In this document: positions 22,241 through 29,251 of the stretch, piece after piece
How positions within the stretch are numbered: position 1 is the stretch's first letter
Layout: every line of letters begins with the position of its first letter
Origin: Candidatus Aenigmatarchaeota archaeon
Lineage (GTDB): Archaea > Aenigmatarchaeota > Aenigmatarchaeia > Aenigmatarchaeales > Aenigmatarchaeaceae
DNA: 39,106 nucleotides
Direction: 5' to 3'
Assembly: GCA_016933455.1 (NCBI GenBank)
Contig: JAFGAZ010000005.1
Location: forward strand, 1-39,106
Program-made: the position numbers and the translations under genes
The notes under the pieces: model-generated
What the model saw: the letters and a program-made list of their open reading frames with translations, nothing else
What the model was told of the DNA's origin: nothing
The model's database searches: none

Positions 22241-23083
22241 TTAATAAATTGCTATTCCCGCATAGCCCACTATAGCCTCTTTGTTCTTGGAAACGTCAAA
22301 GCTGGTGGAATAGTCCAAGAGCTTGCCGCTTTTTGCTCCCAACTGTTTTGCAGCAAAAAGCATGGCGGCTATTGGGCCATAGCCGCATACAGTCATTTTG
22401 TTTTTTTCCACAAAATCTATCACACTTTCTGGTCTTAGCTTTGTTATAAGATCCACCAAAGCCATGTCGTTTTCCTTTATTTTTTCCAAAACATTCTTAG
22501 AGCCTCTGTACGGCTCAAAGCCGTAGGATGCTCCGTAGTGGGTAAAGTCGCTGCTTGCAACCAAAAGAGCTTTTCTTCCAAGTTTTTTTACAGCAAAAGC
22601 CACCTTGCTGCCAACATACTCACAAGATTCAGAATCAAAATAGTAAGGGTTCATTGATATCGGGACTATTTTTACATCGCCGAAAACATGCTTGATGAAC
22701 GGAAGTTGCACTTCTATCGAATGCTCTATTTGGTGGGGAGCATTGCTTTGCTTTATAGAAAAATCCTTTGTAATTTCTTCTATTAGTTCTATGTCAGGCT
22801 CTAGTATTCCAAGCGGCGTTTCCCAAGCTTCATTTGAAACATCGATTGAACCTAGACTGTTATGGTTGGTTCCAAAAAGAATGATCGTGTCGAAATCTTT
22901 CTTAACAGCGCTGTATGCTATGCAAGCTGTCTTTCCAGAGAAAATATATCCTGCATGGGGAACAACAAGTCCTAGAGTTTGCCTTTTTTCGCAGTTCGAA
23001 ATAAAGCTGTCAATTGTTTTTTTGAGCTTTATTGGATTGTCATTATAGAAGCTTCCAGAAAAAACAGCATTTCTTAAATTCAT
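22241..23083 (-). CDS. MEMO1-family protein (AmmeMemoRadiSam system protein B)
   Basis: A 280-residue member of the MEMO family, a fold related to extradiol dioxygenases. Putative metal or active-site motifs are VVPHAGYIFSGKTA, GTNHNSLG, IEHSIEVQLPFI, SSDFTHYG and CGYGPIAAML. In many archaea MEMO is linked to AMMECR1 and a radical SAM protein; neither is in this window. It is followed by gltX in the same orientation. The biochemical role of the family in archaea is not settled. Confidence 0.92.
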   Translation of the reverse strand: MNLRNAVFSGSFYNDNPIKLKKTIDSFISNCEKRQTLGLVVPHAGYIFSGKTACIAYSAVKKDFDTIILFGTNHNSLGSIDVSNEAWETPLGILEPDIELIEEITKDFSIKQSNAPHQIEHSIEVQLPFIKHVFGDVKIVPISMNPYYFDSESCEYVGSKVAFAVKKLGRKALLVASSDFTHYGASYGFEPYRGSKNVLEKIKENDMALVDLITKLRPESVIDFVEKNKMTVCGYGPIAAMLFAAKQLGAKSGKLLDYSTSFDVSKNKEAIVGYAGIAIY

Positions 23084-23109
23084 AATAAAAAATAGGTAGA
23101 AAACAAATT

Positions 23110-23517
23110 TTAAGATTTTGTTTTTTTCTTTTCTTCAAGAATTTTTTTAATTTCCATATTTTCTATGTTAGAATCACAAATCACACCATATCGATTTTGG
23201 TCATGCAAATCTAATTTCAAAAAGATTTTATTGCCACTTTCTACAAGTTTAATAGTTTTATCATAAGATTTTTCTTCTACTATTTCCTCATTTTTTCTAA
23301 TCAAACCCTTTTCTTTTGGTACCTTTTTTTTATACATTAGACGATTGAAATAGAAATCGTCTTCTTTTTCAAAACCGACAGGAAGGTTTTTGTGACCTAA
23401 TTCCTCAAGAGCATTCTTCACTGCTTGAAATGCTTCTTCTTGAGTTTTATACTCAATGAATGCCCATCTTGCTTGTATAATATCCTTTTTACCATCTTCC
23501 CAATATACTTCACTCAT
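23110..23517 (-). CDS. Hypothetical protein, weak RRM-like N-terminus
   Basis: A 135-residue charged protein that I do not recognise. The segment ARWAFIEYKTQEEAFQAVKNAL near 17-38 resembles the RNP1 strand and following helix of an RRM but lacks the RNP1 glycine, and there is little room for the first half of that fold. The rest is rich in Lys and Glu, with strands IKLVESGNKIFLKLDL near 88-103. AGTGAT precedes the ATG and ATTTAAAG at about 23550-23557 is a possible promoter. Its base composition is more AT-rich than that of its ribosomal neighbours. Confidence 0.55.
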   Translation of the reverse strand: MSEVYWEDGKKDIIQARWAFIEYKTQEEAFQAVKNALEELGHKNLPVGFEKEDDFYFNRLMYKKKVPKEKGLIRKNEEIVEEKSYDKTIKLVESGNKIFLKLDLHDQNRYGVICDSNIENMEIKKILEEKKKTKS

Positions 23518-23567
23518 TTTATCACTGTATAATAATTAAAAACACAGCTTTAAATATTTAGAAAAAA

Positions 23568-24164
23568 TTACTCTTCGCGTCTCTTGCGCCTGTCCTCGGT
23601 TTCGAAATCCTCTGGCTTGTGGGCGAATTCCTCGTCTTCCTTTATCTTGCCCCTGCACTTTTCTATTTCCATTGCAAGAAGATAATACACCATTGCCAAG
23701 GATTTTCTTCCCTTGTTGTTTATGGGTATCACAAAATCAATAAGCCCTGTCTCGTTGCATGTGTCGCTTAAAGCAATAATCGGTATTCTCATTTTGCCTG
23801 CTTCCTTTATTGCCTGCGCATCCATTAGGGGATCTGTAACAAGCAATACCTCTGGCTCATAGTAACCAGGGAATGCGGGGTTTGTTATTGTTCCTGGCAA
23901 AAATCTTCCAGTCAATTCCTTTGCGCCAACAACCTCTGCGAACTTTGTTGCAGGCTTCCAGCCCACGAACTTTCTGGAAACAACCATTATCCTATCGAAT
24001 CTTGAGAGGAACTGTGCTGCTAGCTTTATTCTTTTCTCTATTGTTTTAAGGTCAAGAACTGCTAGTCCGTCGTCTCTTAACTTGTAGACGAATCTTTCCA
24101 TGTCCTTTGTTTGCTGCTTCATGCCGATGTGCATGCCAGCTGAAAGGAATTGTTCATAAGGCAT
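23568..24164 (-). CDS. rps2: Small-subunit ribosomal protein uS2
   Basis: A 198-residue ribosomal protein. HIGMKQQTKDMERFVYKLRDDGLAVLDL is the archaeal S2 N-terminus, followed by GRFLPGTITNPAFPGYYEPEVLLVTDP and IPIIALSDTCNETGLIDFVIPINNKG, the most conserved stretch. The C-terminal tail is acidic then Arg-rich (DRRKRREE). A symmetric TATA box (TTTATAAA, 24186-24193) lies 25 bases upstream, so the mRNA is probably leaderless. It stands apart from the usual rpl18e/rpl13/rps9 context within this window. Confidence 0.95.
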   Translation of the reverse strand: MPYEQFLSAGMHIGMKQQTKDMERFVYKLRDDGLAVLDLKTIEKRIKLAAQFLSRFDRIMVVSRKFVGWKPATKFAEVVGAKELTGRFLPGTITNPAFPGYYEPEVLLVTDPLMDAQAIKEAGKMRIPIIALSDTCNETGLIDFVIPINNKGRKSLAMVYYLLAMEIEKCRGKIKEDEEFAHKPEDFETEDRRKRREE

Positions 24165-24185
24165 AGCAATTTTTTTGCTTTAACT

Positions 24186-24193
24186 TTTATAAA
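24186..24193 (-). promoter_or_regulatory. TATA box for rps2
   Basis: TTTATAAA centred 25.5 bases from the rps2 ATG at 24164. Confidence 0.55.
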
Positions 24194-24241
24194 GCTTTAC
24201 ATTGGTCACATGTTTTGGGGCTTTTTCATATTTGAAAAAGA

Positions 24242-24264
24242 TTTAAATATATAACAGTGTTATA
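24242..24264 (+). promoter_or_regulatory. Fe-S operon promoter with 15-base operator-like palindrome
   Basis: TTTAAATA at 24242-24249 predicts a start near 24272. Immediately after it, between box and start, is TATAACA-G-TGTTATA (24250-24264), two perfect 7-base arms around one base. Such a position is typical for a repressor site. Confidence 0.5.
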
Positions 24265-24281
24265 ATTTGTTAAGTGGAAAA

Positions 24282-25436
24282 ATGAAAAAAATCTATCTGG
24301 ACTATGCTGCCACAACTCCTGTTGACCAAAGGGTTCTTGAGGAGATGAAGCCTTATTTTAACAAGGATTTTGGCAACACCATGTCTGTCCATTCTTCGGG
24401 AAGAGCAGCCAAATCGGCAATAGATGATGCAAGAGAAAGGGTTGCAAAGCTTATGGGAGCCAAACCGCTAAGAATCATATTTACAGGCAGTGCCACAGAG
24501 TCAAACAACACTGTTTTGAAAGGAATTGCCTTTGCAAACAAGGACAAGGGCAATCACATAATAACTTCCAAAATAGAGCATGACTGCGTTCTCAATTCCG
24601 CTCGCTGGCTGGAAAAAAGAGGCTTTAAGGTCACCTATCTTGATGTCGACAAGTACGGTCTGGTTGATCCAAATGACGTGGAAAAGGCAATAACAGACAA
24701 GACAATACTTGTTTCCATAATGCATGCCAACAACGAGATAGGCACAATCGAGCCAATAGAGGAGATAGGCAAGATATGCAAGAGGAAAAAAGTTTATTTT
24801 CATACAGACGCTGCGCAAAGCTTTGGCAAGATACCGATTGATGTTGATAAGATGAACCTTGATTTGGTCACAGTCAATGCGCATAAGATGTACGGTCCCC
24901 AGGGCGTTGGGGCTCTTTACATAAGAGAGGGTGTCAAGATAGATCCGATCTTGCATGGGGGCGGACATGAATTCGGGCTTAGGTCGTCAACATCAAATGT
25001 TCCTGGCATTGTGGGTTTTGGAAAGGCAGCTGAACTAAGAATGAAAGAAATGAAAGATGAAGCCAAGAAGTTAACCAAGCTAAGAGACAGGTTAATAGAG
25101 GGCGTTTTGAAAATAGAAAATTCAAGGCTTAACGGTCATCCCACCAAAAGGCTTCCAAACAATACCAACTTTTCATTCTCATTTATAGAAGGCGAGGCGC
25201 TTGTCTTGCATTTGGATATGAAAGGCGTTGATGCTTCAACAGGTTCTGCGTGTTCTTCTAAATCTTTGGAACCATCCCACGTACTAACTGCCATTGGTCT
25301 TAAACACGACCAAGCGCACGGTTCGCTTAGGCTTTCGCTTGGCAAAGATACGAAAGATAAAGACATCGATTATGTATTGGAAATTCTGCCAGGCATAGTA
25401 AAAAACTTAAGGATGATAAGCCCATTTAAGGATTGA
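24282..25436 (+). CDS. iscS: Cysteine desulfurase (IscS/NifS family)
   Basis: PLP enzyme of 384 residues that takes sulfur from cysteine for Fe-S cluster assembly. It begins with KKIYLDYAATTPVD, has the PLP lysine in VNAHKMYGPQG and the persulfide-carrying cysteine in the loop STGSACSSKSLEPSHVL, of the IscS/NifS type. I use the ATG at 24282; the frame is open upstream to a TTG at 24267, but that precedes the predicted transcription start. First gene of an operon with iscU, ferredoxin and DUF1858; the next gene starts 5 bases after its stop. Confidence 0.95.
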   Translation: MKKIYLDYAATTPVDQRVLEEMKPYFNKDFGNTMSVHSSGRAAKSAIDDARERVAKLMGAKPLRIIFTGSATESNNTVLKGIAFANKDKGNHIITSKIEHDCVLNSARWLEKRGFKVTYLDVDKYGLVDPNDVEKAITDKTILVSIMHANNEIGTIEPIEEIGKICKRKKVYFHTDAAQSFGKIPIDVDKMNLDLVTVNAHKMYGPQGVGALYIREGVKIDPILHGGGHEFGLRSSTSNVPGIVGFGKAAELRMKEMKDEAKKLTKLRDRLIEGVLKIENSRLNGHPTKRLPNNTNFSFSFIEGEALVLHLDMKGVDASTGSACSSKSLEPSHVLTAIGLKHDQAHGSLRLSLGKDTKDKDIDYVLEILPGIVKNLRMISPFKD

Positions 25437-25441
25437 TTGTT

Positions 25442-25804
25442 ATGGTGTTTTTTTGCATACCATGTCTTGTATTGCTTGCATATTTTGGTGTAATGGGTAT
25501 TTTCTTTCCAAAATACAGGAGCTACATAAAGGACGGGTGGAGATGTTTTGTTGACAAGTTAAAGAGAAAGGACTGCTCGGCATCCTTTGATAACAGGATG
25601 AGGCTTGCTGTTTCCATGTGGTTTACTGAAAGAAAGATGCCAAGAATAGGCAGGTTTCTTCACAACAAGAGAAATTTTGAGATAACTCTCATAGTCATAG
25701 GGGTTGTGACAACCATAATTTCAATATACCTTTTTGTTTTGTTTATTTCATTCATGATAGAATCCCCTTGTGAAACAGGAGATACATGTTCAATAGATGT
25801 TTAA
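25442..25804 (+). CDS. Cysteine-rich small membrane protein inside the Fe-S operon
   Basis: A 120-residue protein with two membrane segments (about 5-22 and 80-105). Cysteines lie at 5 and 8 inside the first helix (FCIPCLVLL), at 35 and 45 (WRCFVDKLKRKDCSASFD) and twice near the C-terminus (SPCETGDTC). The pattern CxxC-helix, F-PKYR, then DC-x2-FD resembles small membrane proteins found beside thiol-disulfide genes in other prokaryotes; I know no function for them. It lies between iscS and iscU, so it is co-expressed with cluster assembly. I chose ATG 25442 with AAGGAT 8 bases upstream; a TTG at 25433 would overlap iscS. Confidence 0.65.
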   Translation: MVFFCIPCLVLLAYFGVMGIFFPKYRSYIKDGWRCFVDKLKRKDCSASFDNRMRLAVSMWFTERKMPRIGRFLHNKRNFEITLIVIGVVTTIISIYLFVLFISFMIESPCETGDTCSIDV

Positions 25805-25813
25805 AGTGATAAT

Positions 25814-26305
25814 ATGAACGGACCATACCCAAAAGAGATAATGGAGCATTTCAAGAATCCGAAAAATATCGGCACGATAAAGGATGCTGACGGTATCGGT
25901 AAGGTCGGCAATCTTGTATGCGGGGACGTGATGATGTTTTACATCAAGGTAGACAAGAACAAGATTTCCGACATAAAGTTCCAGACATTTGGCTGCGTTG
26001 TTGCCATAGCTGTTAGCAGCATGCTAACCGAGATGGTCAAGGGCAAGACCTTGAACTATGCTATAAAGACCACAAGCAAGGACATACTCAAAAAGTCCGG
26101 CAAGGTCCCTACGATAAAGGCGCACTGCTCTGTTCTGGCAGCTGACGCTTTGCATGAGGCGATTTACGATTACATGTTAAAGCAGAAAATGAAAATACCT
26201 GCAGGTTTGGAAAAAGAGCACAAGAGAATAAAGAAGAATCTTGAAAATACGGAAAAGAAGCACAAGACCACCAAGCTTGAGGAAGAGCTTTTGAACAATT
26301 TCTGA
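25814..26305 (+). CDS. iscU: Fe-S cluster scaffold protein IscU (NifU N-terminal type) with a charged C-terminal extension
   Basis: A 163-residue scaffold on which clusters are built. The ligands are Cys36 and Asp38 (NLVCGD), Cys61 (TFGCVVAIAVSS) and Cys105 in VPTIKAHCSVLAADAL, a variant of the LPPVK-x-HCS loop. The first 125 residues are the normal domain; about 38 more residues rich in Lys and Glu (KEHKRIKKNLENTEKKHK) are extra and probably helical. GTGAT precedes the ATG. The substitution of the usual Gly-Ala by Val-Val after Cys61 is a mild divergence. Assignment is secure. Confidence 0.93.
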   Translation: MNGPYPKEIMEHFKNPKNIGTIKDADGIGKVGNLVCGDVMMFYIKVDKNKISDIKFQTFGCVVAIAVSSMLTEMVKGKTLNYAIKTTSKDILKKSGKVPTIKAHCSVLAADALHEAIYDYMLKQKMKIPAGLEKEHKRIKKNLENTEKKHKTTKLEEELLNNF

Positions 26306-26315
26306 TTTCAATAGA

Positions 26316-26323
26316 TTTATAAA
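26316..26323 (+). promoter_or_regulatory. Internal TATA box for the ferredoxin gene
   Basis: TTTATAAA centred 25.5 bases before the ferredoxin ATG (26345). The gene can thus be transcribed apart from iscSU, without a leader. Confidence 0.55.
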
Positions 26324-26344
26324 TTGCAAAGCGGTAGAATAAGC

Positions 26345-26557
26345 ATGTCAAAAGTAATTCACGAAAAGGAAAAATGCATTGGATGCGGAGCTTGCGCTGC
26401 TGTATGCCCTGACTTTTGGGAGATGGCAGACGACGGCAAGGCTCATTTGAAGGGTTCTAAGAAATCTGGTGACAATTTCGAGCTTTCAGTTGATGATGTT
26501 GGTTGCAATGAGGATGCGGCCAACACTTGTCCTGTGCAGTGCATAAAGATAGAGTGA
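26345..26557 (+). CDS. Ferredoxin, single [4Fe-4S] type
   Basis: A 70-residue electron carrier. The cluster ligands are in CIGCGACAAVCP (Cys11, 14, 17) with the fourth in NTCPVQC near the C-terminus; the central region between them is elongated and acidic, as in monocluster ferredoxins of anaerobes. One of the C-terminal cysteines (CNEDAANTC) may form a disulfide. The ATG 26345 fits a leaderless start from the TATA box at 26316; the frame extends upstream without another good start. It could supply electrons for cluster assembly or receive them from IorAB. Confidence 0.92.
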   Translation: MSKVIHEKEKCIGCGACAAVCPDFWEMADDGKAHLKGSKKSGDNFELSVDDVGCNEDAANTCPVQCIKIE

Positions 26558-26561
26558 TTTT

Positions 26562-26765
26562 ATGGCAAAGATAACAAAAGACATGAATCTTGGGGATGTT
26601 GTAAAAAAGCATCCAGAGTCTGTAGAGGTCTTTATGATGAGCGGCATGGGATGCGCAATGTGTCATTTGGCTCCAAGTGAGACAATAGAGGACGGGGCAA
26701 ACGCTCACGGTGTTGACGTTGACAAATTAGTCAAAGACCTAAACAAAGCAATTGCCAAGAAATAA
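26562..26765 (+). CDS. DUF1858 protein (ScdA N-terminal/HcpR-like disulfide domain)
   Basis: A 67-residue domain protein. ITKDMNLGDVVKKHPESVEVFMMSGMGCAMCHLAPSETIEDGANAHGVD is the complete DUF1858 pattern, with the Cys-x2-Cys pair in GMGCAMCHL. The same domain precedes the di-iron repair protein ScdA/RIC and occurs with hybrid cluster proteins, so a role in Fe-S repair or redox sensing is plausible. It follows the ferredoxin by 4 bases and ends the operon at a T-rich terminator. Confidence 0.9.
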   Translation: MAKITKDMNLGDVVKKHPESVEVFMMSGMGCAMCHLAPSETIEDGANAHGVDVDKLVKDLNKAIAKK

Positions 26766-26773
26766 TAAACTAG

Positions 26774-26804
26774 TTCTTTTTCCATTCTTCTATTTTATTT
26801 TTAT
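26774..26804 (+). terminator. T-rich terminator of the Fe-S operon
   Basis: Three T tracts in a row (after 26774, 26791 and 26797) follow the DUF1858 stop at 26765. Confidence 0.55.
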
Positions 26805-26823
26805 TGCAAAATATTCTTGACAG

Positions 26824-26858
26824 AAAAAAAGAGAATAATAAAAGAAAAGGGTAAAAAA
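26824..26858 (-). terminator. T-rich terminator of the thioredoxin-fold gene
   Basis: On the minus strand, T6 (26858-26853) and T7 (26830-26824) with a further T/C-rich run between them follow the stop at 26862. Confidence 0.5.
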
Positions 26859-26861
26859 GAA

Positions 26862-27899
26862 CTAACAAGTGGCGCCTGTGTCGCTTCCAGTTCCTGCGCC
26901 TATTGCTCCGGCTCCTGCCTGCTCTGCTACTGTGCTAAGTGTTTGATCACATGCTGCTGGAGGCTCGATGAAAGCTGAGCATATAGCCTGCTTTATGGCT
27001 TCTGCGGATCTGCTGACGCTTACTGTTACTCCGTTCAAAACGAAGGTAGGGGAACCGCCAACTCCGAACTGATTTGCCAAATCTGCGTCAACAAGGTACG
27101 GGGGATATGTGCTTTCGCTTTCTTGGATATTTTTGGTTATATCAAAAAGCTCGTCTGTTTCTTCCATGCATGTGTTTAGCATGCCTTCGTCTATGCCCAC
27201 ACTTGTTATACATGACGCAGAATCTGTTGCCTCAACAAAGCATCTTAGATAGTCTGTGAATTTTTCACTTTGCTCATTTTGTATGCAGTACATTCTGGTG
27301 TTTTCCGTTACTTCCTTCTCACCATGCATTATGTAGTGCACAAAGTTGACTTGCAAATCAGCCTCGTCGCCTAGAAGCTCGATTACAGGCACGTAAGCCT
27401 TGAGGAACTGTAGACCATATGGACAGTAAGACATTACAAAGGCGTTAGCCGTTGGTCTTGCTGTTGGTGTGACCTCAGTTGCCTGTGGCTGCGTTGTTTC
27501 TTCTGTTGTTGATAGGTCCTCAGACAAATCCAAAGGAGCTGACAAGAACATGTACTTTCCGTCCTGTGTCACGTAGACCGGTATCTCATTTTCCAAATAA
27601 TATACCGTAACGTTATACAAGCCGTCTCCTGTTTCCTCTATTGCAAGGAAGGATGCTTCTGTTCCTGCTTGAACTAGGTTGTTGTTTATGTAATCAACAG
27701 CCATGTCAGAAGCTTCTTCAGAACTTATCTTTGACATTGATCCGCTGGTGCCAAGTCCTACTGTGACAAAAACACTCACGCAGAGCAATACTATCAATGA
27801 CAAAGAAATTATCTTCCACTTGTTTACATTTTTTTTCGGTTTGTGTGTTGTATTATGTGATTTGTTTTCCGATTTTTTATTTTCTGCCATTTTTATCAT
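26862..27899 (-). CDS. Membrane-anchored extracytoplasmic DsbA/GILT-like thioredoxin-fold protein with monothiol CPYG motif
   Basis: A 345-residue protein. A charged cytoplasmic tail (1-27) precedes one membrane helix (about 29-50), then a PepSY-like alpha/beta region (58-125), a Thr/Pro-rich linker (130-152) and a thioredoxin-fold domain. The active site reads MSYCPYGLQ, with Cys159 but Gly in place of the second cysteine; cis-Pro lies in VGGSPTFVLNG. Further cysteines (MYC, LRC, SASC, NTC, AIC, AAC) suggest internal disulfides, and the last residue of the protein is Cys. ATG 27890 is an alternative start. It probably transfers thiols or isomerises disulfides outside the cell. Confidence 0.8.
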   Translation of the reverse strand: MIKMAENKKSENKSHNTTHKPKKNVNKWKIISLSLIVLLCVSVFVTVGLGTSGSMSKISSEEASDMAVDYINNNLVQAGTEASFLAIEETGDGLYNVTVYYLENEIPVYVTQDGKYMFLSAPLDLSEDLSTTEETTQPQATEVTPTARPTANAFVMSYCPYGLQFLKAYVPVIELLGDEADLQVNFVHYIMHGEKEVTENTRMYCIQNEQSEKFTDYLRCFVEATDSASCITSVGIDEGMLNTCMEETDELFDITKNIQESESTYPPYLVDADLANQFGVGGSPTFVLNGVTVSVSRSAEAIKQAICSAFIEPPAACDQTLSTVAEQAGAGAIGAGTGSDTGATC

Positions 27900-27992
27900 T
27901 TCTCTAACTCGTTAAACATATTTCTAGATAAAGTTGATACCTATAGTTGCTAAAAAAAGTATTTAAAGATAATTAAAAATTAAGAAAAAAAC

Positions 27993-28301
27993 CTAATCTT
28001 CGTCCTCTTCGCCTTGCAAATCCTCTTCAAGATGACCGCTTCCATAGCCCAAATCTTCGTCGTCAATTTCTTCTACGCCCTTGTCGACTTCATCTTCTGT
28101 TTGGGTATCTCTTTCACTTTCGTCTTCTAGCATTTTTTCATTTTCCTCTTCTGATGCCATCTCTCCTAGAACCTCGTGCGTTGATTTCTTCTTTTCTATT
28201 TGCTTTTCGTTGTAGCATTCCAAACAAAGATCATAATCCTGTTTTGCTTGCCAGTCCTTGAGCGGAACCCCGCATTCTTTGCAGTCCTTCTTGATTTTCA
28301 T
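27993..28301 (-). CDS. Small zinc-finger protein with long acidic tail
   Basis: A 102-residue protein of unknown role. The N-terminal 30 residues hold a compact four-cysteine site, CKECG and CLECYNE, separated by DWQAKQDYD, like a minimal zinc ribbon. The remaining 70 residues are almost all Glu, Asp, Ser and Gly (for example EDEVDKGVEEIDDEDLG), probably disordered. This combination could bind a basic partner such as histone or ribosomal proteins, but no evidence points to one. It stands alone between the thioredoxin-fold protein and the ROK kinase on the same strand. Confidence 0.7.
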   Translation of the reverse strand: MKIKKDCKECGVPLKDWQAKQDYDLCLECYNEKQIEKKKSTHEVLGEMASEEENEKMLEDESERDTQTEDEVDKGVEEIDDEDLGYGSGHLEEDLQGEEDED

Positions 28302-28331
28302 AAGAATAGTTGTTATTGGAATGTCTTAAGT

Positions 28332-29198
28332 CTATTTACTTGTCTTTTCAAGAGCAAAAATATAAGCTCCCAAAAGACCTATTGTGTCTCCAAGCTTTGT
28401 TGGAACAATTTCTGGGACTTTGATGTACGTATATTTTTCTATTTCTTTCCTATTCGGCACTATTTTTTTGAACTGCTCAATTCCCATGGAGCCCATTATA
28501 ACTATTTTGTCTACAGAGAAAGCGTTGAGCATGTTTCCTATTCCGTGAGCGTTATAGTCTCTTACTTGTTTTGTTATCTTTTTGTTTTTTTTGTAAAAGT
28601 CTTTCCAAGATTCGTTAGGTTTTTTTATCTTTTCCAAAGCATAGCCGCTTGCCATAGCCTGCCAGCAGCCTTTCTTTTTGCAGTTGCAAAGCCTAGCCTT
28701 TTTTGGGTCCCTTTCCAACACATCGTGTCCGAATTCCCCATAGAAATTATTTACAACTTTTTTGTCCAAAACAAGACCTGAGCCTATGCCCGTGCTTATT
28801 GTCAAAACGTAAAAGTTTTTCGTTGTTTTTCCTATCCCGAATTTTAACTCGGCCCTTGTTGCAGCTTTCACGTCGTTTATTATGAATATAGGCTCTTTTA
28901 TTTTTCTTTTCAGTTTTTTGGCAACATCCAAATTTTTTATGCCAAAAACCGGAGCATTTATCAGAATGTTTTTTTCAACATAACCCGGAAGCGCTATTGT
29001 CACAAGTTTTATTTTACAGTTCTTGGAAATACTTTTTCTTAGGAGCTCGGACATCTTTTCTATTTGCTTTATGAAAGAAAGCTTGTTTTTTCTTATTGTC
29101 TTGCAACGCGATGTCATTAGAACTTTTCCGCTGCTTTCAAAAATAGCCCCCCTGATGTTGGTCCCGCCGACATCATAACACTCTATCAGGTTTGCCAT
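28332..29198 (-). CDS. ROK-family sugar kinase (glucokinase-like)
   Basis: A 288-residue kinase of the actin-like fold. DVGGTNIRG at 9-17 is the phosphate-binding loop, Asn108-Asp109 in FIINDVKAA gives the catalytic Asp, and GEFGHDVLERD with CNCKKKGCWQ forms the ROK zinc site (His158, Cys171, Cys173, Cys178). STGIGSGLV is the adenosine-side glycine loop. The sugar, most likely glucose or an N-acetylated hexose, cannot be told from sequence. There is no attached DNA-binding domain. It is divergent from the aminotransferase gene and shares a palindromic promoter with it. Confidence 0.9.
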   Translation of the reverse strand: MANLIECYDVGGTNIRGAIFESSGKVLMTSRCKTIRKNKLSFIKQIEKMSELLRKSISKNCKIKLVTIALPGYVEKNILINAPVFGIKNLDVAKKLKRKIKEPIFIINDVKAATRAELKFGIGKTTKNFYVLTISTGIGSGLVLDKKVVNNFYGEFGHDVLERDPKKARLCNCKKKGCWQAMASGYALEKIKKPNESWKDFYKKNKKITKQVRDYNAHGIGNMLNAFSVDKIVIMGSMGIEQFKKIVPNRKEIEKYTYIKVPEIVPTKLGDTIGLLGAYIFALEKTSK

Positions 29199-29217
29199 AA
29201 TAATTATTGAGCCTGCT

Positions 29218-29230
29218 TATAATTATATAG
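29218..29230. promoter_or_regulatory. Palindromic divergent promoter of the ROK kinase and aminotransferase genes
   Basis: TATAATTATA (29218-29227) is a perfect palindrome centred 24.5 bases from the minus-strand ATG (29198); TTATATAG (29223-29230) lies 25-26 bases from the plus-strand ATG (29252). Both genes would be leaderless. Confidence 0.5.
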
Positions 29231-29251
29231 CCGGAAGAAGATAACTAAAAT

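Noticed and set aside
28200-28781. 193-codon plus-strand ORF opposite the ROK kinase
   Set aside because: Shadow of the kinase gene, very rich in Phe, Tyr and Cys and without a start signal.
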